Below the pieces are notes generated by a model, which saw only the letters and a program-made list of their open reading frames with translations, did not search any database and was not told the origin of the DNA. Shown here piece by piece: positions 8,822 to 16,296 of a DNA stretch of 64,000 nucleotides. Source of the stretch: Amycolatopsis sp. cg9 (GTDB lineage: Bacteria; Actinomycetota; Actinomycetes; Mycobacteriales; Pseudonocardiaceae). The DNA lies in assembly GCF_041346945.1 (NCBI RefSeq), contig NZ_CP166850.1, positions 9,718,501 through 9,782,500 of the forward strand. Direction: 5' to 3'. The translations under genes and the position numbers were made by a program. Numbering within the stretch: position 1 is the first letter of the stretch; each line of letters opens with the position of its first letter.

Positions 8822-9613
8822 TCAGCAGGTGTCGCCGACCAGCGTGCCGTCGAGGATCACCTGCTGGATCCCCTGGAGGTGCTCGCCCGGCTCCACCCCC
8901 AGTTCGGCGACGAGGAACCCGCGCGCCCGCCGGTAGGTGTCCAGCGCTTCCGCCCGGCGCCCCGACGCGTAGAGGCCCCGCATCAGCTGGCCCCAGAAGC
9001 GTTCCCGCAACGGGTGTTCGGCGACCGCGTCGTACAACGCGTCGAGCACGTCTTCGTGCGCGCCGAGCAGCAGCCGGACCTCGACGCTGCGTTCCAGGAC
9101 GGCGAGCCGGCGTTCCTCCCACCGGTCCGCTTCGGCGCGAAGGACCTGTCCCACGGCCGGCAGCCCGTCGAGCAGGCTGCCCCGCCAGACCGCGAGGGCG
9201 CGGTCGTAGCACCGCGCCGCCTGCTCGGTCTCCCCGGCGCGTTCGGCCCGGTCGCCGGAAAGCCGCCAGTCCTCGAACCGGGCGACGTCGCATTCGTCGC
9301 GCCGCACCACCAGGCGGTAGCCGTCGGGCTGGGTGACGATGCGCCGGCCGTCACCGGGATCGCCGAGCACCCGCCGCAGCGCCGCGACGTAGGTCCGCAG
9401 GTTCGCCCGCATCGACACCGGTGGTCTGCCCCAGACCGCGCGGGCCAGGTAGTCGATCGTCGCCACCCGGTCCGCCCGCAGCAGCAACGCGGCCAGCACC
9501 GCCCGCTGCCGCGGCCCGCCCACCGCGAGCCGGCGGCCCCTGGCACACACTTCGAGCGGGCCGAGCAACCGGAATTCGATTTCCCCCTCGGCCGCACCAC
9601 GCACGAACGCCAT
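8822..9613 (-). CDS. SARP-family (BTAD) pathway regulator
   Basis: A 263-residue protein with the two domains of a small Streptomyces antibiotic regulatory protein. Residues about 8-95 are an OmpR-type winged helix (EFRLLGPLEVCARG, GGPRQRAVLAALLLRA, LRTYVAALRRVLGD). Residues about 100-255 are a bacterial transcriptional activation domain (LRERFWGQLMRGLYASGRRA, EALDTYRRARGFLVAELGVE). Start ATG 9613 has an excellent GAGGAGGGGAG site upstream, which rules out the longer frame from 9769. It is divergent from the Cys-rich peptide gene, with the shared promoter region between them. SARPs normally activate specialised-metabolite clusters, so it is the probable activator of the peptide cassette. Confidence 0.85.
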   Translation of the reverse strand: MAFVRGAAEGEIEFRLLGPLEVCARGRRLAVGGPRQRAVLAALLLRADRVATIDYLARAVWGRPPVSMRANLRTYVAALRRVLGDPGDGRRIVTQPDGYRLVVRRDECDVARFEDWRLSGDRAERAGETEQAARCYDRALAVWRGSLLDGLPAVGQVLRAEADRWEERRLAVLERSVEVRLLLGAHEDVLDALYDAVAEHPLRERFWGQLMRGLYASGRRAEALDTYRRARGFLVAELGVEPGEHLQGIQQVILDGTLVGDTC

Positions 9614-9696
9614 GCTCCGCTCCCCTCCTCCGGCCCGTCCGGGCCGCCCTCCTGGTGTTTTGCCTCTCCTGCGCCGAAATCCCTTCCGTGCCGCCG

Positions 9697-9727
9697 TGTG
9701 CGGCGGGTGTGCTCGCGCTGTGCGGCG
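9697..9727 (+). promoter_or_regulatory. Candidate SARP binding repeats upstream of the peptide gene
   Basis: The 9-mer TGTGCGGCG occurs at 9697-9705 and again at 9719-9727, exactly 22 bases (two helical turns) apart. A possible -10 (GACGAT, 9734-9739) follows six bases after the second copy. SARP activators are known to bind direct repeats spaced by 11 or 22 bases just upstream of the -10. Assignment to this SARP is inference. Confidence 0.45.
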
Positions 9728-9789
9728 AGCGGCGACGATGGACCAGACCAGCAAACCAGCCCGCTCCACGGATCGAAAGGATCACGCGG

Positions 9790-10038
9790 ATGCTCCAGCT
9801 GAGCCCGAAACTCGACCAAGCAGTCCAAGGCGTGGCCGCGCTCGGTGACCGGATCCTCGGACTCGTCGTGCCGCGGGTGACCGCGAAAGCGGCCTGCCCG
9901 TGTTCGGGGGACTTCCTGCAGTACTGCGGCTGTTACCAATACGGCAGCGGCTACCGGAAGTACTACCGGACCTGCTACTTCAACTGCGACTGCACCCACT
10001 ACTGCGATTCCTGCATCTACTCCGCCGTCAGCTGCTGA
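9790..10038 (+). CDS. Cys-rich secreted peptide precursor (putative new disulfide-rich peptide)
   Basis: An 82-residue precursor. Residues 1-35 form a mostly helical leader ending in VTAKAAC, which contains an A-x-A signal-peptidase-like site (Ala32-Lys33-Ala34). The remaining 47-48 residues hold ten cysteines (36, 38, 46, 48, 62, 66, 68, 72, 75, 82), seven tyrosines and few hydrophobic residues, enough for five disulfides. CxC pairs recur at 36/38, 46/48 and 66/68. Start ATG 9790 follows GAAAGGA with an eight-base spacer. The convergent operon encodes a signal peptidase, ABC exporter, redoxin and MauE-like protein, the set needed to export, cleave and oxidise such a peptide. I recognise no known family. 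Bacteriocin, signal or metal-binding peptide are all possible; the secreted oxidised form is inference. Confidence 0.75.
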   Translation: MLQLSPKLDQAVQGVAALGDRILGLVVPRVTAKAACPCSGDFLQYCGCYQYGSGYRKYYRTCYFNCDCTHYCDSCIYSAVSC

Positions 10039-10463
10039 ACCGGCCGGGTCGTCACGACACCGACGACCCGGCCGACCGGGAAGTAGCCGAGCTCGGCCGA
10101 ATCGATGCTTCCCTTCGCGTCGCCGAGCAGCACGAGCATGCCCGCCGGCACCCGGTCCTCCGGCCGGTCCGCGAGGGCCGGCAGCCCCGCACGGGGGACC
10201 GGGTCGCCGGGGATCGCCGCGACGCGCTTGACGAGGTGGCCGGGGCCCAGTGCCCGCGGCCCGGCCCGGCCCGGGTGTTCGACGACGACCACCCCGCCGC
10301 GGCGGATCTTCCCGGCCCGGCGGCAGAGGACGCGCTGGCCGTCCCGGAACGCGGGCGCCATGCTGAGCCCGGACACGACGGCGACGAACCAGCGCCGCCG
10401 GGCCCACCGGATCAGCACCACCCCGGCCACCGCGGCGACGGCCGCCCAGAGCCAGCCGGTCAC
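10017..10463 (-). CDS. S26-family signal peptidase
   Basis: A 148-residue type I signal peptidase homologue, shorter than housekeeping LepB. One N-terminal membrane anchor (residues 4-18) is followed by Ser34 in SGLSMAPAF (nucleophile) and Lys79 in GHLVKRVAAIPGD (general base), so the catalytic dyad is intact. Box E is degenerate: GDAKGSIDSAELGYFPVG. Start GTG 10463 overlaps the exporter stop as GTGA, showing translational coupling. Its last 22 bases overlap the 3' end of the convergent peptide gene. It probably removes the peptide leader outside the membrane after export. Confidence 0.85.
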   Translation of the reverse strand: MTGWLWAAVAAVAGVVLIRWARRRWFVAVVSGLSMAPAFRDGQRVLCRRAGKIRRGGVVVVEHPGRAGPRALGPGHLVKRVAAIPGDPVPRAGLPALADRPEDRVPAGMLVLLGDAKGSIDSAELGYFPVGRVVGVVTTRPVQQLTAE

Positions 10464-12319
10464 GACCGGCTCGCCAATTCCGCTTCGCCCGCCCCGTACC
10501 CGCGCGACTGGAGCCGGAAGAGCCGGCCGTAGCGGCTCCCGGGCTCGGTCATCAGCTCGGCGTGCGAGCCCTCCTCGGCGACTTCGCCGTCGTCCAGGAC
10601 GGCGATGCGGTCCGCGTCGCGCAGCGCGCTCAGCCGGTGGGCGATGACGACGCTGGTCCGCCCGTCCCGGTACGCCCGCAACCGCGTGTGCAGGTCGTGC
10701 TCGGCCTCCGCGTCCAGCCCCGCACTCGGTTCGTCGAGCACGAGCAGGTCGCAGCGGTCCCGGAGGAAGGCCCTGGCCAGGGCGATCCGCTGCCACTGTC
10801 CCCCGGACAGCAGCACGCCGGCGTCGGCCGCAGTGCGGTCCTCGTCTTCGAAGTAGGTCCGCGTGAGCGGGGTGTCGTAGCCGCGCGGCAACGCGGTCAG
10901 CAGGTCGTGGGCCTGCGCCCGCCGGGCGGCGCGGTGCAGCCGGTCGTCGTCGTCGAGCGCGGCGAGGTCCCCGACGCCGATGTTCTCCCGCGCGGTCAGG
11001 TCGTAGGTCATGTAGTCCTGGAACACCGCCCCGATCCGTTCGCGCAGCTCGTCGACGCGCAGCTCGCGCAGGTCGACCCCGTCCCAGGTGACGCTGCCTG
11101 CCACCGGGTCGTAGAACCGGCAGAGCAGCTTCACCAGCGTGCTCTTGCCCGCGCCGTTCACCCCGACCAGCGCGACCGTCTCGCCGCGGCGGATCGTCAG
11201 GTTCACCCCGCGCAGCACCCACGGCCCGTCCTCGCGGTAGCGGAACCAGACATCGCGCAGCTCGATCCGGTCGCGCAGCTCGCCCACGCGGCGGGGCCGG
11301 GGCGGCGCGGGCAGGTCCGGCTCCGCGCGCACGACCGCCGCGTAGTGGCCGAAGAGCAGCAGCGCCTGGTGGCCCGCCGCGAGGTCGCGGACAACGGCCA
11401 GGACCATGGCCTGCGTCCCGGCCACCGCCGCCGCGAACACGGAGACGTCGCCGATGCTCAGCTCCCCGGACCGGGCGCCGCGGACGGCCCAGACGAGGCC
11501 GAACCCGGCGATCAGGGCCCCCGCCGCGCCGAGCAGGGCCTGTGCGACCAGCTCGCGCCGGTCCGCGCGGCGGTCCTCCCGGTGCACCGCGGCCGTTTCG
11601 CGCCGCATCCGGGCCCCGAAGTGCGCGCCGAGGCCGAGCAGCCGGATCTCCTTGGCGGCGCGGTGGTCGGTGAGCAGCTGCGCGTAGAACAGCTCACGGC
11701 GGCGGCCGTGCCCGGTCGCGGCCAGCATCTCGGCCCGACGGCGGCCGATGGTCAGCTCCACCGCGAGCGCGGGCACCGCCGCGAGCGCGACGACGACCGC
11801 GAACACCGGGCCGACCGTCAGCAAGGTGCCGAGGAAACCCAGCAGGGTCACCGAGGCCTGGGCGATGGCGAGCCCGCGGGCCAGGACGTCACCGGGCGCC
11901 GACCGCCCGAACGACTGGGCCAGCTGCACCCGGTCGTGGAACCGCGGGTCTTCGAGCCGGGCCAGCCCCCGGAGGCGGCCGAGTGCCTCGTAGAGCCGCG
12001 CCTGCGCGAGTTCCGTGACCGCCCGGCCGAGCGCGGCCCGGACGTACCTCGCCGACTGCTGGGCGAGCACCGTGGCCACGCCGGTGACCGCCAGCGCGAT
12101 CGCCGGCAGGACGACCGGGGCGGTGCCGCCCGCCACGAGCGCGTCGAGCACGACCTTCGTCAGCCACGCCGTGAGCACCGGCAGCGCTCCGGCGACCACG
12201 GTCAGCACCACGTCCGCGACCACCGCGCCGGGCGCGGCCCGCGTCGCGAGCGCGAGGGCGTCCCGTGCTGCCTCGGCCGTGCGCCGGTACCGTTCGCGCC
12301 GGCGCGGCCGAGCGCTCAA
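10460..12319 (-). CDS. ABC exporter, fused membrane and ATPase domains
   Basis: A 619-residue half-transporter of the MsbA/lantibiotic-exporter type. The N-terminal ~340 residues hold about six membrane helices, starting with VVADVVLTVVAGALPVLTAW. The ATPase domain has Walker A GVNGAGKST, signature LSGGQWQR, Walker B LLVLDEPSAGLD and H-loop IAHRLS. There is no N-terminal C39 peptidase domain, in keeping with a separate S26 peptidase. Start TTG 12319 overlaps the redoxin stop as TTGA; an upstream in-frame extension lies inside the redoxin gene and is not protein-like. A homodimer would export the Cys-rich peptide. Confidence 0.85.
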   Translation of the reverse strand: MSARPRRRERYRRTAEAARDALALATRAAPGAVVADVVLTVVAGALPVLTAWLTKVVLDALVAGGTAPVVLPAIALAVTGVATVLAQQSARYVRAALGRAVTELAQARLYEALGRLRGLARLEDPRFHDRVQLAQSFGRSAPGDVLARGLAIAQASVTLLGFLGTLLTVGPVFAVVVALAAVPALAVELTIGRRRAEMLAATGHGRRRELFYAQLLTDHRAAKEIRLLGLGAHFGARMRRETAAVHREDRRADRRELVAQALLGAAGALIAGFGLVWAVRGARSGELSIGDVSVFAAAVAGTQAMVLAVVRDLAAGHQALLLFGHYAAVVRAEPDLPAPPRPRRVGELRDRIELRDVWFRYREDGPWVLRGVNLTIRRGETVALVGVNGAGKSTLVKLLCRFYDPVAGSVTWDGVDLRELRVDELRERIGAVFQDYMTYDLTARENIGVGDLAALDDDDRLHRAARRAQAHDLLTALPRGYDTPLTRTYFEDEDRTAADAGVLLSGGQWQRIALARAFLRDRCDLLVLDEPSAGLDAEAEHDLHTRLRAYRDGRTSVVIAHRLSALRDADRIAVLDDGEVAEEGSHAELMTEPGSRYGRLFRLQSRGYGAGEAELASRS

Positions 12320-12879
12320 CCACGGCCTCCGGCCACCGGTGCGGTCAGCTCTTCCAGCACGAAGCCGCGGGAAGCGATCCGGCCGTCGTCGTCCAGGACG
12401 CAGACCGCGGGGAAGCCGCGGACGCCGAACGCCGAGGCGACCGGTCCGTCGGGCGGCTCGATCACGGTGTGCGCGACGGGTTCGAACGACCGCGCCATGG
12501 CCCGGGTGTCCTCGTCGAGGTCCGTGCCGATCACGACCGCGAGCACCGCCGCCCGGCCACCCGGCTCGGCTTCCGCGCGTTCGAGGAACCGCGGCAGCTG
12601 CTCGGTGCAGGCCCCGCAGTGCGGGGTGAAGAACCCGATCAACGCCGAACCGGGGAGCCCCTCGCCCGAGACGGTCACGCCGTCGGTGGTCGACGTCGTG
12701 AACGCGCCCGGCGCCGTCCCGGGCGCGATCATGACCTCCGGTGCCGCACCCCCGCCCGCCGAAGCGGCCTCGATGGCCTTCGCGTGCTCGCGCAGCCGCC
12801 GGACGACGCCGAGCAGCAGCACGAGGTTCACCACACCGAGCACGCCGAGCACGATGTCGGCCGTGATCAAGGAAGACAT
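12316..12879 (-). CDS. Membrane-anchored thioredoxin-like protein (TlpA/MauD type)
   Basis: A 187-residue protein with one N-terminal membrane helix (residues 7-26) and an extracytoplasmic thioredoxin fold. The active site is CGAC at 88-91 in GFFTPHCGACTEQLP, and the cis-Pro loop is RGFPAVCVLDDDG. Such proteins move disulfides in exported substrates. It starts 11 bases after the MauE-like gene and overlaps the exporter gene. Paired with the MauE-like protein it could oxidise or reshuffle the ten-cysteine peptide, as MauD and MauE support folding of the disulfide-rich methylamine dehydrogenase subunit. Confidence 0.85.
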   Translation of the reverse strand: MSSLITADIVLGVLGVVNLVLLLGVVRRLREHAKAIEAASAGGGAAPEVMIAPGTAPGAFTTSTTDGVTVSGEGLPGSALIGFFTPHCGACTEQLPRFLERAEAEPGGRAAVLAVVIGTDLDEDTRAMARSFEPVAHTVIEPPDGPVASAFGVRGFPAVCVLDDDGRIASRGFVLEELTAPVAGGRG

Positions 12880-12890
12880 GTTCCGCCCCT

Positions 12891-13421
12891 TCAGTTCCTG
12901 AGTTCACCGAAGAACAGGTCGAGCAGGTCGTCGAGCCGGATCACCAGGACGGCGACCAGTGAGCCGCCAGCGAGCGCGAGCAGGCCCGCGGCCGGCTCCG
13001 GTGGCACCACCGGTCCCCACACCCCCGGCAGCCCGGCCAGCGCGAGGAGCACGAGGCACGCGCTGCGCACGACGTGCCCGTACCCGATCGGCTGCGAGGA
13101 ACCGCCGAAGCACCCGCACTCGGCCCGGATGCCGCGCCGGATCCGGCTGGTCAGCCCCATCGCGAACACCGAGGCCAGCGCCGCGGCCAGCAGGCACCCC
13201 AGCCACGGCCGGACCGCGAGCGCGGCGGCCGTGGTGCCCTCCGCGAAAGCGATCGCACCGGCCAGCCACACCGTGCGCCGGGCACCGACGAACCCGAACG
13301 GCCGCAAGGACGCCGCGAAAGCGGTGAACGCGGCCGGGCCGCGGACCTTGCTCAGCGCGGACACGGCGAAGACGACCGCCGGGACCCACCGGCACGCGAG
13401 CTGGATCGACGCCGTGACCAT
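12891..13421 (-). CDS. MauE/DoxX-like membrane protein
   Basis: A 176-residue protein with four to five membrane helices and the pattern of MauE-type proteins: ALSKVRGPAAF near the N-terminus and ECGCFGG (Cys102, Cys104) after the third helix. MauE-like proteins pass electrons across the membrane to thioredoxin-like partners. Start ATG 13421, with GAGGA close upstream; a longer frame from 13487 adds an unlikely extension. First gene of the four-gene export and folding operon. The promoter must lie in the short gap to the livF terminator. Confidence 0.75.
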   Translation of the reverse strand: MVTASIQLACRWVPAVVFAVSALSKVRGPAAFTAFAASLRPFGFVGARRTVWLAGAIAFAEGTTAAALAVRPWLGCLLAAALASVFAMGLTSRIRRGIRAECGCFGGSSQPIGYGHVVRSACLVLLALAGLPGVWGPVVPPEPAAGLLALAGGSLVAVLVIRLDDLLDLFFGELRN

Positions 13422-13475
13422 GTCCTCAGCCTGCCCCGCGGCCGCACATGTCCCGCACAGGAACCGCACAAGCAA

Positions 13476-13507
13476 CCGGCCCCGCACGCCGAAGCGCGCG
13501 GGGCCGG
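13476..13507. terminator. Terminator of the liv operon
   Basis: Stem of ten bases (CCGGCCCCGC with its complement) plus an inner CGC/GCG pair, 20 bases beyond the livF stop on the minus strand. It separates the transporter operon from the peptide-export operon. Confidence 0.7.
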
Positions 13508-13527
13508 GGTGGAACGCTTCCGGAACG

Positions 13528-14241
13528 TCAGCCGACGCCCAGGTAGGCCTCCTTGATGCTGTTGTCCGCGAGGAGCTCCTTGCCGGTGCCGGACTTGGTG
13601 ATCCGGCCGGTTTCGAGCACGTACGCGCGGTGGGCGCGGGACAGCGCCTGCTGCGCGTTCTGCTCCACCAGCAGCACCGTGGTGCCCTGCTTGTTGATCT
13701 CCGTGATGATCCGGAAGATCTGCTGGATGAACTGCGGGGCGAGCCCCATCGACGGCTCGTCCAGCAGCAGCAGCTTCGGCTTCGCCATCAGCGCGCGCCC
13801 GATGGCGAGCATCTGCTGCTCGCCGCCGGACATCGTGCCGCCCATCTGCGTCTTGCGCTCCGCCAGCCGCGGGAACAGCTCGAAGACCCGCTCCAGGTCC
13901 GTGTCGAGGTCCTTGCGGTCCTTGCGGGCGTAGGCGCCCATGTCGAGGTTCTCCATCACCGTCATGCCGGGGAAGATCCCGCGGCCTTCCGGCGCCTGTG
14001 AGATGCCGCGGACCACCCGGAGGTCGCCGCGCAGCTTGGAGATGTCCTCGCCGGCGAACGTGATCTTGCCCGACGAGATCGGCCGGATGCCCGAGATGGC
14101 CCGCATCGTCGTCGACTTGCCGGCGCCGTTGGCCCCGATCAGCGTGACGATCTCGCCCTCTTCGACCGAAATGGACAGCCCGGAGACCGCCTGGATCCGT
14201 CCGTAGTGGACGGACACGTCCGACAACTCAAGCAACGTCAT
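13528..14241 (-). CDS. livF: Branched-chain amino acid ABC transporter ATPase LivF
   Basis: A 237-residue ATPase of the high-affinity branched-chain amino acid importer. Walker A is GANGAGKST, the Q-loop lies in GISQAPEGRGIFPGMTVMEN (a LivF hallmark), the signature is MSGGEQQM and Walker B LLLLDEPSMGLAP. The start overlaps the end of livG by 14 bases. It is the last gene of the operon and is followed by a hairpin. Substrate specificity beyond branched-chain or related amino acids or amides cannot be read. Confidence 0.92.
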   Translation of the reverse strand: MTLLELSDVSVHYGRIQAVSGLSISVEEGEIVTLIGANGAGKSTTMRAISGIRPISSGKITFAGEDISKLRGDLRVVRGISQAPEGRGIFPGMTVMENLDMGAYARKDRKDLDTDLERVFELFPRLAERKTQMGGTMSGGEQQMLAIGRALMAKPKLLLLDEPSMGLAPQFIQQIFRIITEINKQGTTVLLVEQNAQQALSRAHRAYVLETGRITKSGTGKELLADNSIKEAYLGVG

Positions 14242-15154
14242 CGTCAGGCACCCCCAGGTAGGCCGCGATCACCGCGGGGTTCTCGCGGATCTCGGCGGGC
14301 AGTCCTTCGGCGATCTTCTTGCCGAACTCCAGCACCACGATCCGGTCGGTCACGCCCATGACGAGCTTCATGTCGTGTTCGATGAGCAGCACGGTGTAGC
14401 CGTCGTCGCGGATGGTCCGGATCAGGCCCATCAGGTCTTCCTTCTCCGCCGGGTTGAAGCCCGCCGCGGGCTCGTCCAGGCAGAGCAGCTTCGGCTCGGT
14501 GGCCAGCGCCCGCGCGATCTCCAGGCGCCGCTGGTAGCCGTAGGGCAGGTTCTTCGCCCGGTCGGCCGCGCGGTCGGCGATGCCGACGAACTCCAGCAGG
14601 GCCATCGCCTTCTCGACGGCGGCCTTCTCCTCGCGGTGGTGCCGCGGGGAGCGGACCAGCGCGCCGAGCAGGCTGGTCTTGTGCCGCGCGTCGGTGCCGA
14701 CGACGACGTTCTCCAGCGCGGTCATCTCGCTGAAGAGCCGGATGTTCTGGAACGTCCGCGCGATGCCCAGCTGGGTGATGCCGTGCCGCGACGTCTTGCC
14801 CAGCGCCTTGCCCTCCAGCCGGACCTCGCCCGAGGTCGGCCGGTACACGCCGGTCATCGCGTTGAAGCACGTCGTCTTGCCCGCGCCGTTCGGCCCGATC
14901 AGGCCGAGGATCTCGCCGCGGCGGATGCCGAAGGAGATCTGGTCGAGCGCGACGAGGCCGCCGAAGCGCATCGTCACGTCGTCGACCTCGAGCAGCGTCT
15001 CGCCGACCTCGACCTCGATGTCGCGGTCCGGCGCGACGACCTCGGCGACCTCGGCTTCGTGCTCGGCCCGCTCTTCCGCCGTCATGTGCTGCAGTTCGGC
15101 GACGAGGCCGCCCTCCGCGACGACCTCGGGCCCGCCGTTCTGGGGCTCGGTCAT
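14228..15154 (-). CDS. livG: Branched-chain amino acid ABC transporter ATPase LivG
   Basis: A 308-residue ATPase. Walker A GPNGAGKTT, LivG-type insert GIARTFQNIRLFSEMTALEN, a signature region reading PYGYQRRLEIARALA, and Walker B LLCLDEPAAGFNPAEK. About 50 residues precede the usual start of the fold and are strongly acidic (TAEERAEHEAEVAEVVAPD); this extension is unusual but belongs to the only start that gives a 4-base overlap with livM. Pairs with LivF to power LivH and LivM. Confidence 0.92.
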   Translation of the reverse strand: MTEPQNGGPEVVAEGGLVAELQHMTAEERAEHEAEVAEVVAPDRDIEVEVGETLLEVDDVTMRFGGLVALDQISFGIRRGEILGLIGPNGAGKTTCFNAMTGVYRPTSGEVRLEGKALGKTSRHGITQLGIARTFQNIRLFSEMTALENVVVGTDARHKTSLLGALVRSPRHHREEKAAVEKAMALLEFVGIADRAADRAKNLPYGYQRRLEIARALATEPKLLCLDEPAAGFNPAEKEDLMGLIRTIRDDGYTVLLIEHDMKLVMGVTDRIVVLEFGKKIAEGLPAEIRENPAVIAAYLGVPDDDVA

Positions 15155-16296
15155 GACTTGCTCCCCGGGGTCGGTTCGGTCTGCAGCGCGCCGTCGCTGC
15201 TGATCTGCTCACCTCGGCCCAGCAAGCGCTGGTACGCCTGCCTGCCGTAGGCGAGCAGCCGCTGGCGCGCGCCGAGCAGGCCCTGCGGCCGGAAGATCAT
15301 CAGGATGATCAGCGCCAGGCCGAAGATCAGGTACTTGTACTCGGCGATCGCCTGGAAGCGCAGCGGGACGTAGGCGACCACGCAGGCGCCGAGGAGGACG
15401 CCGACCTTGTTGCCCGACCCGCCGAGGATCACCGCGGCGAGGAACAGCATCGACGTGACGACGTCGAACTTCTGGTTGTTCACGAAGCCGAGCTGGCCGG
15501 CGTAGAGCGCCCCGGAGAGGCCGCCGATCGCCGCGCCGCTGATGAACGCCCAGATCTTGAACTTGAACGTCGGCACGCCCATGATCTCCGCCGCGTCCTC
15601 GTCGTCCCGGATGGCGACCCACGCGCGGCCGACGCGGCTGCGCTCCAGGTTCCCGACCAGGAACAGGACGGCGATGATCAGCGTGACGCACAGCCAGTAC
15701 CACGGCGTGCCGTTCGAGTTGTTGAACAGCGCCGAGCCGTCGGCGTTGGTGCCCGGCGGGTGCCCGACCTCCTTGAAGCCGGAGTTGCCGCGCAGCGGGC
15801 CGACGTTGTCCGCGAGCAGGCGGACGATCTCGCCGAACCCGAGCGTCACGATCGCGAGGTAGTCCCCTCGCAGCCGTAGCGTCGGTGTCCCGAGGATCAC
15901 GCCGAACACCATCGTCACCACCATGGCGATCGGCAGCACGACGAGGAACGGCAGGTGCGACAGCGACGAGTCGGGGCTGGTGAACAGCGCCATCACGTAC
16001 GCGCCGATGGCGAAGAACCCGACGTACCCGAGGTCCAGCAGGCCCGCCTGGCCGACCACGACGTTGAGGCCGATGGCGACCAGCGCGTAGCGGGCCACCT
16101 CGAACATCGCGATCGGGAAGTCGTACCCCGGCTGGGTGGTCAGGATCGGCGGGTTCAGCACCGGCAGGAAGTAGATCAGCACCACCAGCGGGATCAGGAC
16201 GACCCACTGCTGGACGCGGCTCAGGTTGTTCCAGCGCTCGCGGAGCGAGTGCTTGCCGGGGTTCGCCACCGCCGGCTGGGTCGTGGTCGTCGTCAT
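15151..16296 (-). CDS. livM: Branched-chain amino acid ABC transporter permease LivM
   Basis: A 381-residue permease with about ten hydrophobic segments and the LivM-type sequence VGQAGLLDLGYVGFFAIGAY, then RLRGDYLAIVTLGFGEIVRL, which contacts the ATPase. The N-terminus is longer than in enteric LivM and includes a cytoplasmic SLRERWNNLSR region. Start ATG overlaps the livH stop by four bases and its stop overlaps livG by four, so the operon is tightly coupled. Confidence 0.92.
   Translation of the reverse strand: MTTTTTQPAVANPGKHSLRERWNNLSRVQQWVVLIPLVVLIYFLPVLNPPILTTQPGYDFPIAMFEVARYALVAIGLNVVVGQAGLLDLGYVGFFAIGAYVMALFTSPDSSLSHLPFLVVLPIAMVVTMVFGVILGTPTLRLRGDYLAIVTLGFGEIVRLLADNVGPLRGNSGFKEVGHPPGTNADGSALFNNSNGTPWYWLCVTLIIAVLFLVGNLERSRVGRAWVAIRDDEDAAEIMGVPTFKFKIWAFISGAAIGGLSGALYAGQLGFVNNQKFDVVTSMLFLAAVILGGSGNKVGVLLGACVVAYVPLRFQAIAEYKYLIFGLALIILMIFRPQGLLGARQRLLAYGRQAYQRLLGRGEQISSDGALQTEPTPGSKS

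Noticed and set aside
9421..9789. Upstream extension of the Cys-rich peptide frame
   Set aside because: The extension overlaps the SARP gene and shared promoter, is Pro/Arg-rich, and the ATG at 9790 has a good ribosome-binding site.
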